The translations under genes were made by a program, and so were the position numbers. Of a DNA stretch of 64,000 nucleotides, positions 51,129-59,221 are shown one piece after another. The DNA is taken from positions 248,001 to 312,000 of the forward strand of contig NZ_PVTF01000008.1 in the NCBI RefSeq assembly GCF_003002815.1, given 5' to 3'. The notes beneath the pieces are model-generated. The model searched no databases, was not told the origin of the DNA, and saw only the letters and a list, made by a program, of their open reading frames with translations. The DNA is from Umezawaea tangerina. GTDB taxonomy: Bacteria > Actinomycetota > Actinomycetes > Mycobacteriales > Pseudonocardiaceae. The stretch's first letter is position 1. Every line of letters starts with the position of its first letter.

Positions 51129-51278
51129 CGCGCCACCGAGACAGCGTCAGCCGTACACGTACGACTCCGAATCCACTGGGGTCATGGCTTCCAGGCCCTC
51201 CGGCAGGCGCAGCGAAGGGGATCTCGTAGTCACCGACGTCCTGCTGTCGGAAACGGAGAGATGACGGCTTGTCGTTCA

Positions 51279-52361
51279 TCAGCCGCCACCGCACTTCTGT
51301 ACGGCCTTCGGTGGCGAGGAGATACCGCAGAGGTAGCGAACGCCGTCATCGGTAGCGATTAACGGCCTGCCCGCCGAGCGCAGGAAGACGAGGCTGTAGA
51401 GGCCTTCGTCGACCTTCTTGAACCGGAACGAGTCCTGAACTTGATGGACGTACTTGGGTACCTCCGACACAGGGGAGCCGTTCATGCTGTACGAGAGCGA
51501 CACGTAAAACCCGATCAAGCCATCGTCAGTGGGCAAGAACTCGAGTTCGCCCGACTCCTCGCAGAACCCTACGGCGCCAGTGCACGGTCCGAGGTTGGAT
51601 GACACGCTGCCTCTGAGATCAGGGCCAATCTTGATCGTGGTCCCGTGGAACATCCATTCTCCCGCGTAGTTCGCCGGATCGAGTTGCGCCGTGCCGGTCG
51701 GGGGAGATGTCTGGCTCGCCGCCATGATGCCGCGAACAATTCGGACGGCGGTCAGGACATCGCGGGATTCCGAGGTGACCACGTCCTCGTCATCGCAGGA
51801 GGTGTAGTTCTGGGGTGAGGTGTTGACGCAGGTGATCGACACGAGTGAATCCCTCCCGCTCGACGTGCCGCCCGCCAGAGATGTCCTGTTCAGGAACCGG
51901 GCGTGAAGGGTCTTCTCGTCTGGCACCCACACCAGGCGGATACCGTTCACGTTCATTGTTGCCGCGCCAGGTTTTTCCTTCAGGGTGGCGAACACGTCGA
52001 TCCCGTTCTGCACGGCGGGAGTGAGGATGATCCGCAGCAGGTCGGCCGGTTGTGCATTGGACCCGGTCGCCTCGCACCCGGCGGATTGCGGAGGTGTTGG
52101 CAACAACGGTGCCACGGCGACGACCGCTTCTTCGATGCCGGTGAGCCGCTTGGACACGGCTTTGGTGTCGATGACCGAACACAAGCTCTCCACCTTGACA
52201 GGTGGTGCTTCTTCGAGTGGCGGTAATGATGTGGTGGCGGTCGTTCCGGGGCTCGGCGGTTCAGCCGGAGACGGCGTCTCGTCGACCCCGCAAGCCGTTG
52301 CCACGAGCAGGAGCAGCGCGACCGAGCCCGACCGGATTCTCCTTGTCGCCCTGACCATCAA
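51279..52361 (-). CDS. Secreted lipoprotein of unknown function
   Basis: The 360-residue protein MMVRATRRIRSGSVALLLLV ends its signal with the lipobox VATAC, so it should be lipidated at the membrane surface. A Pro/Thr-rich linker (PSPAEPPSPGTTATTSLPPL) follows. The first domain (VESLCSVIDTKAVSKRLTGI) resembles the DUF3558-type start of actinobacterial lipoproteins, and the second (YAGEWMFHGTTIKIGPDLRG, LIGFYVSLSYSMNG) is beta-rich. Its start overlaps the upstream membrane-protein gene by 4 bp (ATGA), so it is the last gene of the kinase operon. Confidence 0.8.
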   Translation of the reverse strand: MMVRATRRIRSGSVALLLLVATACGVDETPSPAEPPSPGTTATTSLPPLEEAPPVKVESLCSVIDTKAVSKRLTGIEEAVVAVAPLLPTPPQSAGCEATGSNAQPADLLRIILTPAVQNGIDVFATLKEKPGAATMNVNGIRLVWVPDEKTLHARFLNRTSLAGGTSSGRDSLVSITCVNTSPQNYTSCDDEDVVTSESRDVLTAVRIVRGIMAASQTSPPTGTAQLDPANYAGEWMFHGTTIKIGPDLRGSVSSNLGPCTGAVGFCEESGELEFLPTDDGLIGFYVSLSYSMNGSPVSEVPKYVHQVQDSFRFKKVDEGLYSLVFLRSAGRPLIATDDGVRYLCGISSPPKAVQKCGGG

Positions 52362-53323
52362 CCCGTGCCCTTGAACGACTTGGGATCTGCGGCGACGAAC
52401 TTTCCTGTTCTGCTGGCCACTCCTCCGGCATAGATCGCTTGGTAGGTGTCGAAAGCGACCATGGCAGTGGGGCTGCTGTCGGTGGTTGGCATCGCTGAAA
52501 CCTCGAAAGGCCTACCTGCGTTGTCCACCGCCTTGGTAAGCGTCGGCTGCCCGTCCCCTGGGTTCACGGTCAGGTCGAAGTGGAACGCGCAGTAGCTTTT
52601 GCTGGTCGCGACGTTGATGAGCAGGGTGGCCACCTCGCCGGGGACCAGCTGGATCGTCTGCGCGCTCGTTCCGGTGAAGTAGCCGCTCCCCTCACGGCCG
52701 TCGAGGGCGACCGGGTAGTCGGCGTCCAAGTCGAAGTACATGGCGATGCTGCCGGTGGGGCCCGCTGTCGGTGAGTACAGCAGAGTTCCGGTCAACGGCT
52801 CGCGGCACTGCTTGACGATCTTCACGTCGGTGATGTTCAGCGTTTCCCGCCCGGTACCGCGGAGCCCAACCTGTATCGTCGCTGCGTTGGGATAGACTCC
52901 GCCGTGAGCGAGTACCCAGTCGACGTAGCCCTTGCCGTCGCCCTTCTTCGAATCGAGTTCTGCCAGCTCCTCGGATGAGAAGGACTGGGCATCCGGGAAG
53001 ACGAAGTCGTGGTTGCCCCTGTTTTCCAGATAGGCGACTGATTCGACGGCTATGGGAGCTGTCGCGTTGGCAGTCTGACTGGCCGGCGGCAAGGCGATGT
53101 CGTTCTTCACCTGTCCGGTGTGCGACCGAACCGCCCAGACGATCGCGGACGCCCCAATGAGTGCCACGAGGAGAATCGCGCCGAGCAGGGTGTACACCCG
53201 CTTGTCGGTGGGGTTGAAGTTCACCGACCCGATGCTGCCGCTCTGGACGACATTGCTCTGCCCCAGTTCGGTCGCGGAGTTCGACGCCGTCGGCGGGTGT
53301 TCGTCGTGGTGATCCTCTGTCAC
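52358..53323 (-). CDS. Single-pass membrane protein with possible amyloid-signalling (BASS-like) motif
   Basis: The 321-residue protein has a cytoplasmic tail of about 43 residues containing LGQSNVVQSGSIGSVNFNPT, a membrane helix (VYTLLGAILLVALIGASAIV) and an extracellular domain of about 250 residues (YLENRGNHDFVFPDAQSFSS, CREPLTGTLLYSPTAGP, YCAFHFDLTV). The VVQsGsIgsVnF string resembles short bacterial amyloid signalling motifs (VxQxGxIxGxVxF) that link NLR-type ATPases to effectors. The assignment is by eye. It overlaps the receiver-like gene upstream and the lipoprotein gene downstream by 4 bp each. Confidence 0.72.
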   Translation of the reverse strand: MTEDHHDEHPPTASNSATELGQSNVVQSGSIGSVNFNPTDKRVYTLLGAILLVALIGASAIVWAVRSHTGQVKNDIALPPASQTANATAPIAVESVAYLENRGNHDFVFPDAQSFSSEELAELDSKKGDGKGYVDWVLAHGGVYPNAATIQVGLRGTGRETLNITDVKIVKQCREPLTGTLLYSPTAGPTGSIAMYFDLDADYPVALDGREGSGYFTGTSAQTIQLVPGEVATLLINVATSKSYCAFHFDLTVNPGDGQPTLTKAVDNAGRPFEVSAMPTTDSSPTAMVAFDTYQAIYAGGVASRTGKFVAADPKSFKGTG

Positions 53324-53673
53324 CTCATGGCTATCCTTCTGTGCCGAATTGCCGTTACGCGGTCGCTCTGGTTCAACCCGATTGGGTGCTGACCGGGTGC
53401 GTCAGGACGCCCGAAGCGGTGGTGGCCAGTGAAGAGACGGCTCACCCAACGCCCCGGCTGCCAGCGACTACGGGACGGCCTGTGACCACTCTTGCCCAGC
53501 TGCCGTGCCAGTTCGAACCTGTCGCGGTGGGACTGCATCACGTCGAGCAGGACCAGGTCGGCGTCCGGGCAAGCAGGCCCGGCCGCCGCCACATCGAACC
53601 CGGCGAACCGCAGTGTGCGTTCCGACAGTTCGCGGATCGTCGTCACCATCAGGATCAGCGCACGCTCACTCAC
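53320..53673 (-). CDS. Small receiver-like protein, probably degenerate
   Basis: The 117-residue frame starts with GTG (VSERALILMVTTIRELSERT). The first 60 residues look like a response-regulator receiver (RTLRFAGFDVAAAG, then ADLVLLDVMQSHRDRFELAR with the usual Asp), but the first acidic pair is missing (MVTTIREL). The second half is basic and low in complexity (HRPSRSRWQPGRWVSRLF), so the gene may be frameshifted or truncated. It is retained because it sits 27 bp after the kinase stop and overlaps the next gene by 4 bp, as expected for a real operon member. Confidence 0.5.
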   Translation of the reverse strand: MSERALILMVTTIRELSERTLRFAGFDVAAAGPACPDADLVLLDVMQSHRDRFELARQLGKSGHRPSRSRWQPGRWVSRLFTGHHRFGRPDAPGQHPIGLNQSDRVTAIRHRRIAMR

Positions 53674-53700
53674 GCTGCGGGCCCATGAGTGCCGCAGAGC

Positions 53701-55179
53701 TCAGCAGGTGATCAGCTGAGACGGCGGGGTCGTGTGGTCGAGCTGTTTCACGTAGGCGTCCCCGCCGACGGCGGCGCGCTGCGCGCACGCCTCGTCCTGG
53801 GTGGCGAAGGTGCCGTAGTACACGGCGTAGATGTCGACCCCGTCGAGCTGCTTGCGCAGGGAACCGCACCCGGTCGTCGGCGCGTGCAGGTACCGCGTGC
53901 CGGGGTGGTTCGACAGGAACTGCTGGACGTCCGCGCGGTACCGCGCCGGTACGACGGCCGCCCCGACGAACGTGACGTAGGCGCCGTTGCAGGCGGGCAC
54001 GCTCATCGGCTCGGTCAGGCCGAGGTCCGCACCGGGCGGCACCACGACAGCCGGCGGCGCGCTGACCGGCGGTGGTGAGGTCGCCACTGGTGCTGCTGTC
54101 GTCACCGGCAGAGGCGTCGCTGTCGACGCCGTCGTGGTGGTCTCGGCGCCGCTCGCCGGGGTGAACCGCTCCGCTCGCGTCTCGCCCGTGCTGGTCGCGG
54201 TCCCGGATGTCGACCGTCCCGAGAGGGCGACCGTCGTGATCACAGCTGTCGTCGCCACCACGACTGTCACAGCCGCGACCAGCCACTGCGTCCGTCGTGG
54301 CCGCGCACCCGCAGACACCAACGTCGGCCGGGGCGCGACCGACGGCGGCGGGGCGGGCGGCGTGTGTCCGGTGAGCGCCGCACGTGCGGCTGCGGCCAGT
54401 TCGCCCGCGCTCGCGAAGCGGTCTGCCGGGTTCTTCGCCATCCCACGCACCACGACGGCGTTCAGGGCGTGCGGCAGCCCAGGTCGTACCGAGTCAAGTG
54501 AAGGCGGCGGCTGGTTCAGGTGCGCGCCGATGAGCGACGCGGCGGTGGTGCCGGGGAACGGCTTGCTGCCGGTCAGGCACTCGTGGAGGAGGCACGCCAG
54601 TGAGTAGACGTCCACCCGGTAGTCGGTGGGGCCGTCACCGAACCGCTCCGGCGCCATGTAGTCCAGCGTGCCGATCACGGCGCCGGTCCCGGTCAGCCCC
54701 GTCGTCGCGTCCAGCGCCCGCGCGATCCCGAAGTCCACGAGGTAAGCGAACCCGGCCTCGGCGATGAGGACGTTGGACGGCTTCACGTCCCGGTGCACCA
54801 GGTTCTGCGCATGGGCGGCACCGAGTGCCTGCGCGATCTGTTCGACGATCCCCACGGCCTCACCGGGATCGAGCGGGCCGCCGTTCCGCAACCGCGCGGC
54901 CAAGTCCTGCCCGTCGACGAGGCGCATGTCCAGGTACAGCCGACCGTCCAGCTCGCCGTAAGCGTGAATCGGGACGATGTGCGGTTCTTGCAACCGCGCC
55001 ACCGCGTGCGCCTCGCGTCGAAACCGCTCCCGATACTGCTGGTCCTCCGCGAACTGCGGGGCGAGCAATTTCAGCGCGACCATCCGGTCGTGCCGGGTGT
55101 CGTAGGCACGCACGACCTCGCCCATTCCACCCCGAGCGATGAGCGACTCCACCCGATAAGGTCCATACTTCCAAACCAC
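53701..55179 (-). CDS. Membrane Ser/Thr protein kinase with SPOR-like extracellular tail
   Basis: The 492-residue kinase starts with GTG (VVWKYGPYRVESLIARGGMG), chosen because AAGGGG lies upstream and the kinase fold begins here. Motifs: glycine loop IARGGMGEVVRA, VALKLL (Lys), VHRDVKPSNVLI (catalytic Asp), VDFGIARAL (DFG), IGTLDYMAPERF. After the kinase domain (about residue 275) come a Pro-rich linker, a membrane helix (WLVAAVTVVVATTAVITTVA), a Thr/Pro-rich wall-spanning stretch and a C-terminal YAVYYGTFATQDEACAQRAA segment like SPOR domains, which bind denuded peptidoglycan. It heads the operon with the receiver-like, membrane and lipoprotein genes. Confidence 0.9.
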   Translation of the reverse strand: MVWKYGPYRVESLIARGGMGEVVRAYDTRHDRMVALKLLAPQFAEDQQYRERFRREAHAVARLQEPHIVPIHAYGELDGRLYLDMRLVDGQDLAARLRNGGPLDPGEAVGIVEQIAQALGAAHAQNLVHRDVKPSNVLIAEAGFAYLVDFGIARALDATTGLTGTGAVIGTLDYMAPERFGDGPTDYRVDVYSLACLLHECLTGSKPFPGTTAASLIGAHLNQPPPSLDSVRPGLPHALNAVVVRGMAKNPADRFASAGELAAAARAALTGHTPPAPPPSVAPRPTLVSAGARPRRTQWLVAAVTVVVATTAVITTVALSGRSTSGTATSTGETRAERFTPASGAETTTTASTATPLPVTTAAPVATSPPPVSAPPAVVVPPGADLGLTEPMSVPACNGAYVTFVGAAVVPARYRADVQQFLSNHPGTRYLHAPTTGCGSLRKQLDGVDIYAVYYGTFATQDEACAQRAAVGGDAYVKQLDHTTPPSQLITC

Positions 55180-55918
55180 CGAACGACCCCTTCGGCTCTC
55201 GTACCGTGCCTGACCACCCACACTTCGGATCATCCCGCCCGTTCGTTACAAAGGACCGGCGGCAGATGCAGATACCCGCAAACACCCGTGCCGAGACGTA
55301 GATTCACCATCGTGGCTGCCGAGGCGTTCCATAAGCAGGGACCTGCTGCGGGAAGTAGGGATCTGCTGTGGGCGTGGAAATGGGAGCACGGTTGTGAGAG
55401 CAGATTGGGAGAAGTCGAGCGCGTTGAATGGTGCTGAACTGCTCTCAACGTCCTGCTATAGCACCGTAATGACGTGTGGCGTCTCTATTTCCACTGGTCA
55501 GAACTCTTTGGGATTTATGTTGACGGTAGTGCTCATCGGGTGGTGATCGACAGTGATTTCCGCTGTTCGAACGCTCGGTTGAAGTGGGGAACTCGGCCAG
55601 AGACACCTGGTTCTACCCCGGCGAGCTCGCCGACGACCTGGAGTACGCCGGGGTGCTGGACGCCGTGGTTGCAGGCATCCCCGCCCATGCTGCGAGTTCC
55701 GCATGTTCCTACCCAGCTGAGGGGCATCCCGGTGCGTGCCGTCGCCGTCTTTGCCGGCTTGGAAGCGCAACTTTCGGAACTGTGAGCAATCGCACGAACA
55801 CGTAGGGTGGGAACCAAACGGACATTTGGGCCGTTCTGCCTCTCGTGGGTGGGGTTGGCTCCGCCCAACGGCCCAGTGCTGTGCCGGTACGGACCGCTGC
55901 TCTCCCGGAGGACCCCAC
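55180..55918. other. Gene-poor region with palindromes
   Basis: These 739 bp contain no gene I can support. They are AT-richer than the flanks. AGCAGG-GA-CCTGCT (55334-55347) is a perfect short palindrome, and TGAGAGCAG (55395-55403) pairs with CTGCTCTCA (55439-55447). A plus-strand frame at 55584-55805 reads TWFYPGELADDLEYAGVLDA and could be a remnant of a coding region, but it matches nothing I recognise. The promoters of the kinase operon and of the SulP gene should lie here. Confidence 0.4.
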
Positions 55919-58159
55919 GTGGACCCACGCGATGTGCCCTCGACCGTCCAGCACACCCGCCGCGCTGCCGTGCGGCGGTGGGCCAGGCGGGACCTGAGGT
56001 ACGACCTGTCGGCATCGTTGGTCGTGTTCCTGGTGGCGATGCCGTTGTCGTTGGGCATCGCGGTCGCCTCCGACGCGCCGATCACGGCCGGGTTGATCGC
56101 GGCGGTTGTCGGGGGTGTTGTCGCGGGGTTGCTTGGTGGGGCGCCGTTGCAGGTGAGTGGTCCGGCCGCGGGGTTGACGTTGGTGGTGGCGGGGTTCGTC
56201 GCGCAGTTCGGGTGGGCGGTGACGTGTGCCATCACGGTGGCGGCGGGTGTGTTGCAGGTCGGGCTTGGGGTGAGTCGGGTGGCTCGGGCGGCGCTCGCCA
56301 TCTCGCCCGCGGTGGTGCACGGGATGCTTGCGGGGATCGGGGTCACGATCGCGTTGGCGCAGCTGCACGTGCTGCTGGGTGGTGAGCCGGGTACGGGGGC
56401 GTGGGAGAACCTGACGCAGCTGCCCGCGCAGTTGCTCGGCGTGCACACCGGGGAGGCGGTGGTCGGGCTGGTCGTGCTCGGTGTGCTGCTGCTGTGGCCG
56501 GTTATGCCGGCGGCCGTGCGTGGGGTGCCGGCCTCGCTGGTCGGGGTCGTGGGTGCCACGTTGCTGGCGGGGGTGCTGTCGTGGGACGTGGACAGGGTGG
56601 AGCTGCCCGGTTCGCTGCTCGACTCCGTGCGGCTGCCGGAGCTGCCCGACGGGCGGTGGGGAGCGGTGGCGTTGGCGGTGTTCACGATGACCGTGATCGC
56701 CAGCGTCGAGAGCCTGCTGTCCGCGGTGGCCGTGGACAAGCTCAAGGACCGGGGTCGGTCGGCCGACCTGGACCGCGAGCTGGTCGGGCAGGGCGCGGCC
56801 AACGCGGTGTCCGGCCTGCTCGGCGGCCTGCCGGTCACCGGCGTCATCGTCCGCAGCTCCACCAACGTGGCCGCGGGCGCGCGGACCAGGGCGTCCGCGG
56901 TCCTGCACGGCGTGTGGGTGCTGCTGTTCTCGCTGCTGCTGGTCGGCCTGATCGAACAGGTGCCGATGGCCGCGCTCGCCGGGCTGCTGGTCTACGTCGG
57001 CTTCAAGCTGCTCAAGCTGCAGGACGTGCGCACGGCGCTGCGCCAGTCCGAGCTGCCGGTCTACGTCACCACCGTCACCTGCGTCGTGTTCCTCGACCTG
57101 CTGATGGGCGTGCTGATCGGGTTCGCCCTGTCCGTGGCGGTGATGCTGCGCCGCGTCGTGTGGGCGAAGCTGCGGGTGTCGCGGACCCCGGTGCCCGGCG
57201 GGCCGGACCACTGGACGGTCGTGGTCGAGGGCACGCTGAGCTTCCTGTCGATCCCGCGGCTGTCACGGGTGCTGTCCCACGTGCCCGACGGCGCCCCGGT
57301 GGACGTCGAGCTCGCCGTGGACTTCCTCGACCACGCCACCTACGAGCACCTCGTGATGTGGCGCGACCAGCACGAGAAGACCGGGGGAGTGGTGCACGTC
57401 GACGAGGTGTCCGGCATCCGCGGCGGCATGTCGCGGCGCGGTGCCGGAGCGGTGCTGCCGCGCTGGTTCGCGCCCTGGTCGTCCTGGCAGACCTCGGTAC
57501 CCGCGCAGCGCCACAGCGACCACGACGAGGCCGCCCGCCCGCTGGTGTCGGGCGTGCAGGAGTACCACCGCCGCTCGGCCCCGTTGCTGCGCCCGGTGTT
57601 CGAGGGGCTGTCGGACGGGCAGGAGCCGCAGGCGATGTTCCTGACGTGCGCGGACTCGCGGATCGTGCCGAACGTGATCACCAGCAGCGGACCGGGCGAC
57701 CTGTTCACGGTCCGCAACGTCGGCAACCTCGCGCCCTGCGACGACGACGGCGTGGGCGCCTCGGTGCACTACGCCGTGGACGTGCTGCGCGTGTCGGCTT
57801 TGGTGGTGTGCGGGCATTCCGGGTGCGGCGGGATGCGCGCCCTGCTCGATGGCGACGCGGGCTCGGACGGTCCGGTCGGCCGCTGGCTGCACTCGGGCGT
57901 CGGCAGCCTGCACGCCCTGCGCGCGGGCCATCCCGCCGACCCCGGCACGGGGTCCGAAGTGGACAGACTGGCCATGGTCAACGTCGCCGTCCAGGTCGCC
58001 TCCCTGGAACGCATGCCCGTCGTGCGCGACGCCGTCGCCGAGGGCAGGCTCAAGGTGATCGGCATGTTCTTCGACATCGGCGCCGCCCGGCTGTCGTTGC
58101 TCACCGACGACCGGACGGCGTTCTCGGCGTTGCCCGAAGGGGTGGACGTGCTGGGCTAG
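55919..58159 (+). CDS. SulP anion transporter fused to beta-carbonic anhydrase
   Basis: The 746-residue fusion starts with GTG (VDPRDVPSTVQHTRRAAVRR) after CCCGGAGGACCCCAC. Residues 25-400 are a SulP permease (DLSASLVVFLVAMPLSLGIA, APITAGLIAAVVGGVVAGLL, LVGQGAANAVSGLLGGLPVT, SSTNVAAGARTRASAVLHGV), followed by a shortened STAS-like region. From about residue 530 there is a beta-carbonic anhydrase with zinc/active-site motifs MFLTCADSRIVPN (near 576) and VVCGHSGCGGMRALLDGD (near 633). It probably couples bicarbonate transport with CO2 hydration, as proposed for similar mycobacterial fusions. Its TAG stop is provided at the edge of an inserted MITE. Confidence 0.92.
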   Translation: MDPRDVPSTVQHTRRAAVRRWARRDLRYDLSASLVVFLVAMPLSLGIAVASDAPITAGLIAAVVGGVVAGLLGGAPLQVSGPAAGLTLVVAGFVAQFGWAVTCAITVAAGVLQVGLGVSRVARAALAISPAVVHGMLAGIGVTIALAQLHVLLGGEPGTGAWENLTQLPAQLLGVHTGEAVVGLVVLGVLLLWPVMPAAVRGVPASLVGVVGATLLAGVLSWDVDRVELPGSLLDSVRLPELPDGRWGAVALAVFTMTVIASVESLLSAVAVDKLKDRGRSADLDRELVGQGAANAVSGLLGGLPVTGVIVRSSTNVAAGARTRASAVLHGVWVLLFSLLLVGLIEQVPMAALAGLLVYVGFKLLKLQDVRTALRQSELPVYVTTVTCVVFLDLLMGVLIGFALSVAVMLRRVVWAKLRVSRTPVPGGPDHWTVVVEGTLSFLSIPRLSRVLSHVPDGAPVDVELAVDFLDHATYEHLVMWRDQHEKTGGVVHVDEVSGIRGGMSRRGAGAVLPRWFAPWSSWQTSVPAQRHSDHDEAARPLVSGVQEYHRRSAPLLRPVFEGLSDGQEPQAMFLTCADSRIVPNVITSSGPGDLFTVRNVGNLAPCDDDGVGASVHYAVDVLRVSALVVCGHSGCGGMRALLDGDAGSDGPVGRWLHSGVGSLHALRAGHPADPGTGSEVDRLAMVNVAVQVASLERMPVVRDAVAEGRLKVIGMFFDIGAARLSLLTDDRTAFSALPEGVDVLG

Positions 58160-58321
58160 GGCGTGTGTCGAAGTCCGTGTTCGCGGTAGCCGGGCCTGAG
58201 GCGGCCCCTGGGGGCACGGCCGACTGACCCGCATACAACAGAGGTATGCGGGCCAGTCGGCCGCACCGCCAGGAACCACCTCAGGCGCGACTCCCATCGA
58301 ACGAGACTTCGACACACGCCC
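58159..58321. mobile_element. MITE with 17-bp terminal inverted repeats
   Basis: TAGGGCGTGTGTCGAAGTC (58157-58175) and GACTTCGACACACGCCCTA (58305-58323) are perfect inverted repeats, with TA as the likely target duplication. The element is about 163 bp and non-coding. Its centre is a second hairpin: 58218-58236 pairs with 58244-58262 over 19 bp with one mismatch. The whole element can fold back on itself. It must have been mobilised by a transposase encoded elsewhere, because its ends differ from those of the neighbouring IS. Confidence 0.85.
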
Positions 58322-58323
58322 TA

Positions 58324-59221
58324 AAGGTTGTCCCGTAACGCTATCCCCGCAAGATCGATGCCCCTGGTGTGGAGCAGGTGATCAGTGCGGACCGGCCCGA
58401 CTGGGTGCCGGTGTTCACGGGCTTGTCGGTGCGGGTGTTCCGCACGCTCGTGCGGGTCGTGGCCCGTCGGGGCGGCGAGCAGCCCGGAACCGGTCGACGC
58501 TGGGGGTTGCCGCTGGAGGATCGGGTGCTGCTGGTGGCGGTCTACTACCGGACGAACCTGACGTTCCGTCAGGTCGCGCTGCTGTTCGGCATCTCGAAAT
58601 TGGCCGCGGGCCGTGTCGTGGATCATCTGGCACCCTTGTTGGCGCTCGCGCCGGTGACCCGCAAGCACGGCCCGGACACCGTGCTGATCGTGGACGGCAC
58701 GCTGGTGCCCACCCACGACCGGAGCGTGTCCGCCTCGTCGAGGAACTACCGGTACTCGGTGAACATGCAGGTCGTCATCGACGCCAACACCCGCCTGGTC
58801 GTCGCGGTCGGCGACCCCGCACCGGGCAACCGCAACGACTGCCGGGCCTACACCGACTCAGGAGTGGACCGGCAGTGTCGGGGAGCGACGGTGATGGCCG
58901 ACGGCGGCTACCAGGGCAACCCCGAGGTGATCATGCCTTACCGGAAACCGCGTAAGGGACAACCGCCACTGCCGCAATGGAAGGAGGACCTCAACACCGT
59001 CCACCGGAGCGTCCGCGCGCGGGTGGAGCACGCCCTGGCACAGATGAAGTCCTACAACATCCTGCGCAACTGCCGCCGCAAACGCGACGGCGTCCTGCAC
59101 GCCACCCGAGGCATCGCCCAGATGCGGAACCTGGCCATGACGACCTGAGCGGCCAACAGGCCCAGACAGCACCGTGGTTACCTCTGCCCACCAACACTCT
59201 CGATCATTACGGGACAACCTT
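58324..59221 (+). mobile_element. IS5-family insertion sequence
   Basis: CTAAAGGTTGTCCCGTAA at 58321-58338 is repeated inverted at 59207-59224 (TTACGGGACAACCTTTAG), a perfect terminal repeat. TA at 58322-58323 and 59222-59223 is the target duplication, giving an element of about 898 bp. It encodes one complete DDE transposase. The left TA is also the right TA of the MITE, so the two elements abut. Confidence 0.88.
58369..59148 (+). CDS. IS5-family DDE transposase
   Basis: The 259-residue transposase (VEQVISADRPDWVPVFTGLS) has an N-terminal helix-turn-helix (LPLEDRVLLVAVYYRTNLTF, RQVALLFGISKLAAGRVVDH) and the DDE_4-type core: first Asp in VLIVDGTLVPTHD, second in VMADGGYQGNPEV and Glu in RARVEHALAQMKSYNIL. 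The frame is intact with no programmed frameshift, so the element may still be active. GTG 58369 is the first plausible start within the element. Confidence 0.88.
   Translation: MEQVISADRPDWVPVFTGLSVRVFRTLVRVVARRGGEQPGTGRRWGLPLEDRVLLVAVYYRTNLTFRQVALLFGISKLAAGRVVDHLAPLLALAPVTRKHGPDTVLIVDGTLVPTHDRSVSASSRNYRYSVNMQVVIDANTRLVVAVGDPAPGNRNDCRAYTDSGVDRQCRGATVMADGGYQGNPEVIMPYRKPRKGQPPLPQWKEDLNTVHRSVRARVEHALAQMKSYNILRNCRRKRDGVLHATRGIAQMRNLAMTT

Noticed and set aside
55584-55805. Small plus-strand frame with TWFYPGELADDLEYAGVLDA
   Set aside because: It looks partly coding but matches no family I know, has no ribosome binding site and degrades into Cys/Arg-rich sequence. It is noted only as a possible remnant.
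58159-58321. The short element as a deletion derivative of the neighbouring IS
   Set aside because: Its terminal repeats (GGGCGTGTGTCGAAGTC) do not match the IS ends (AAGGTTGTCCCGTAA), so a different transposase family member moved it.
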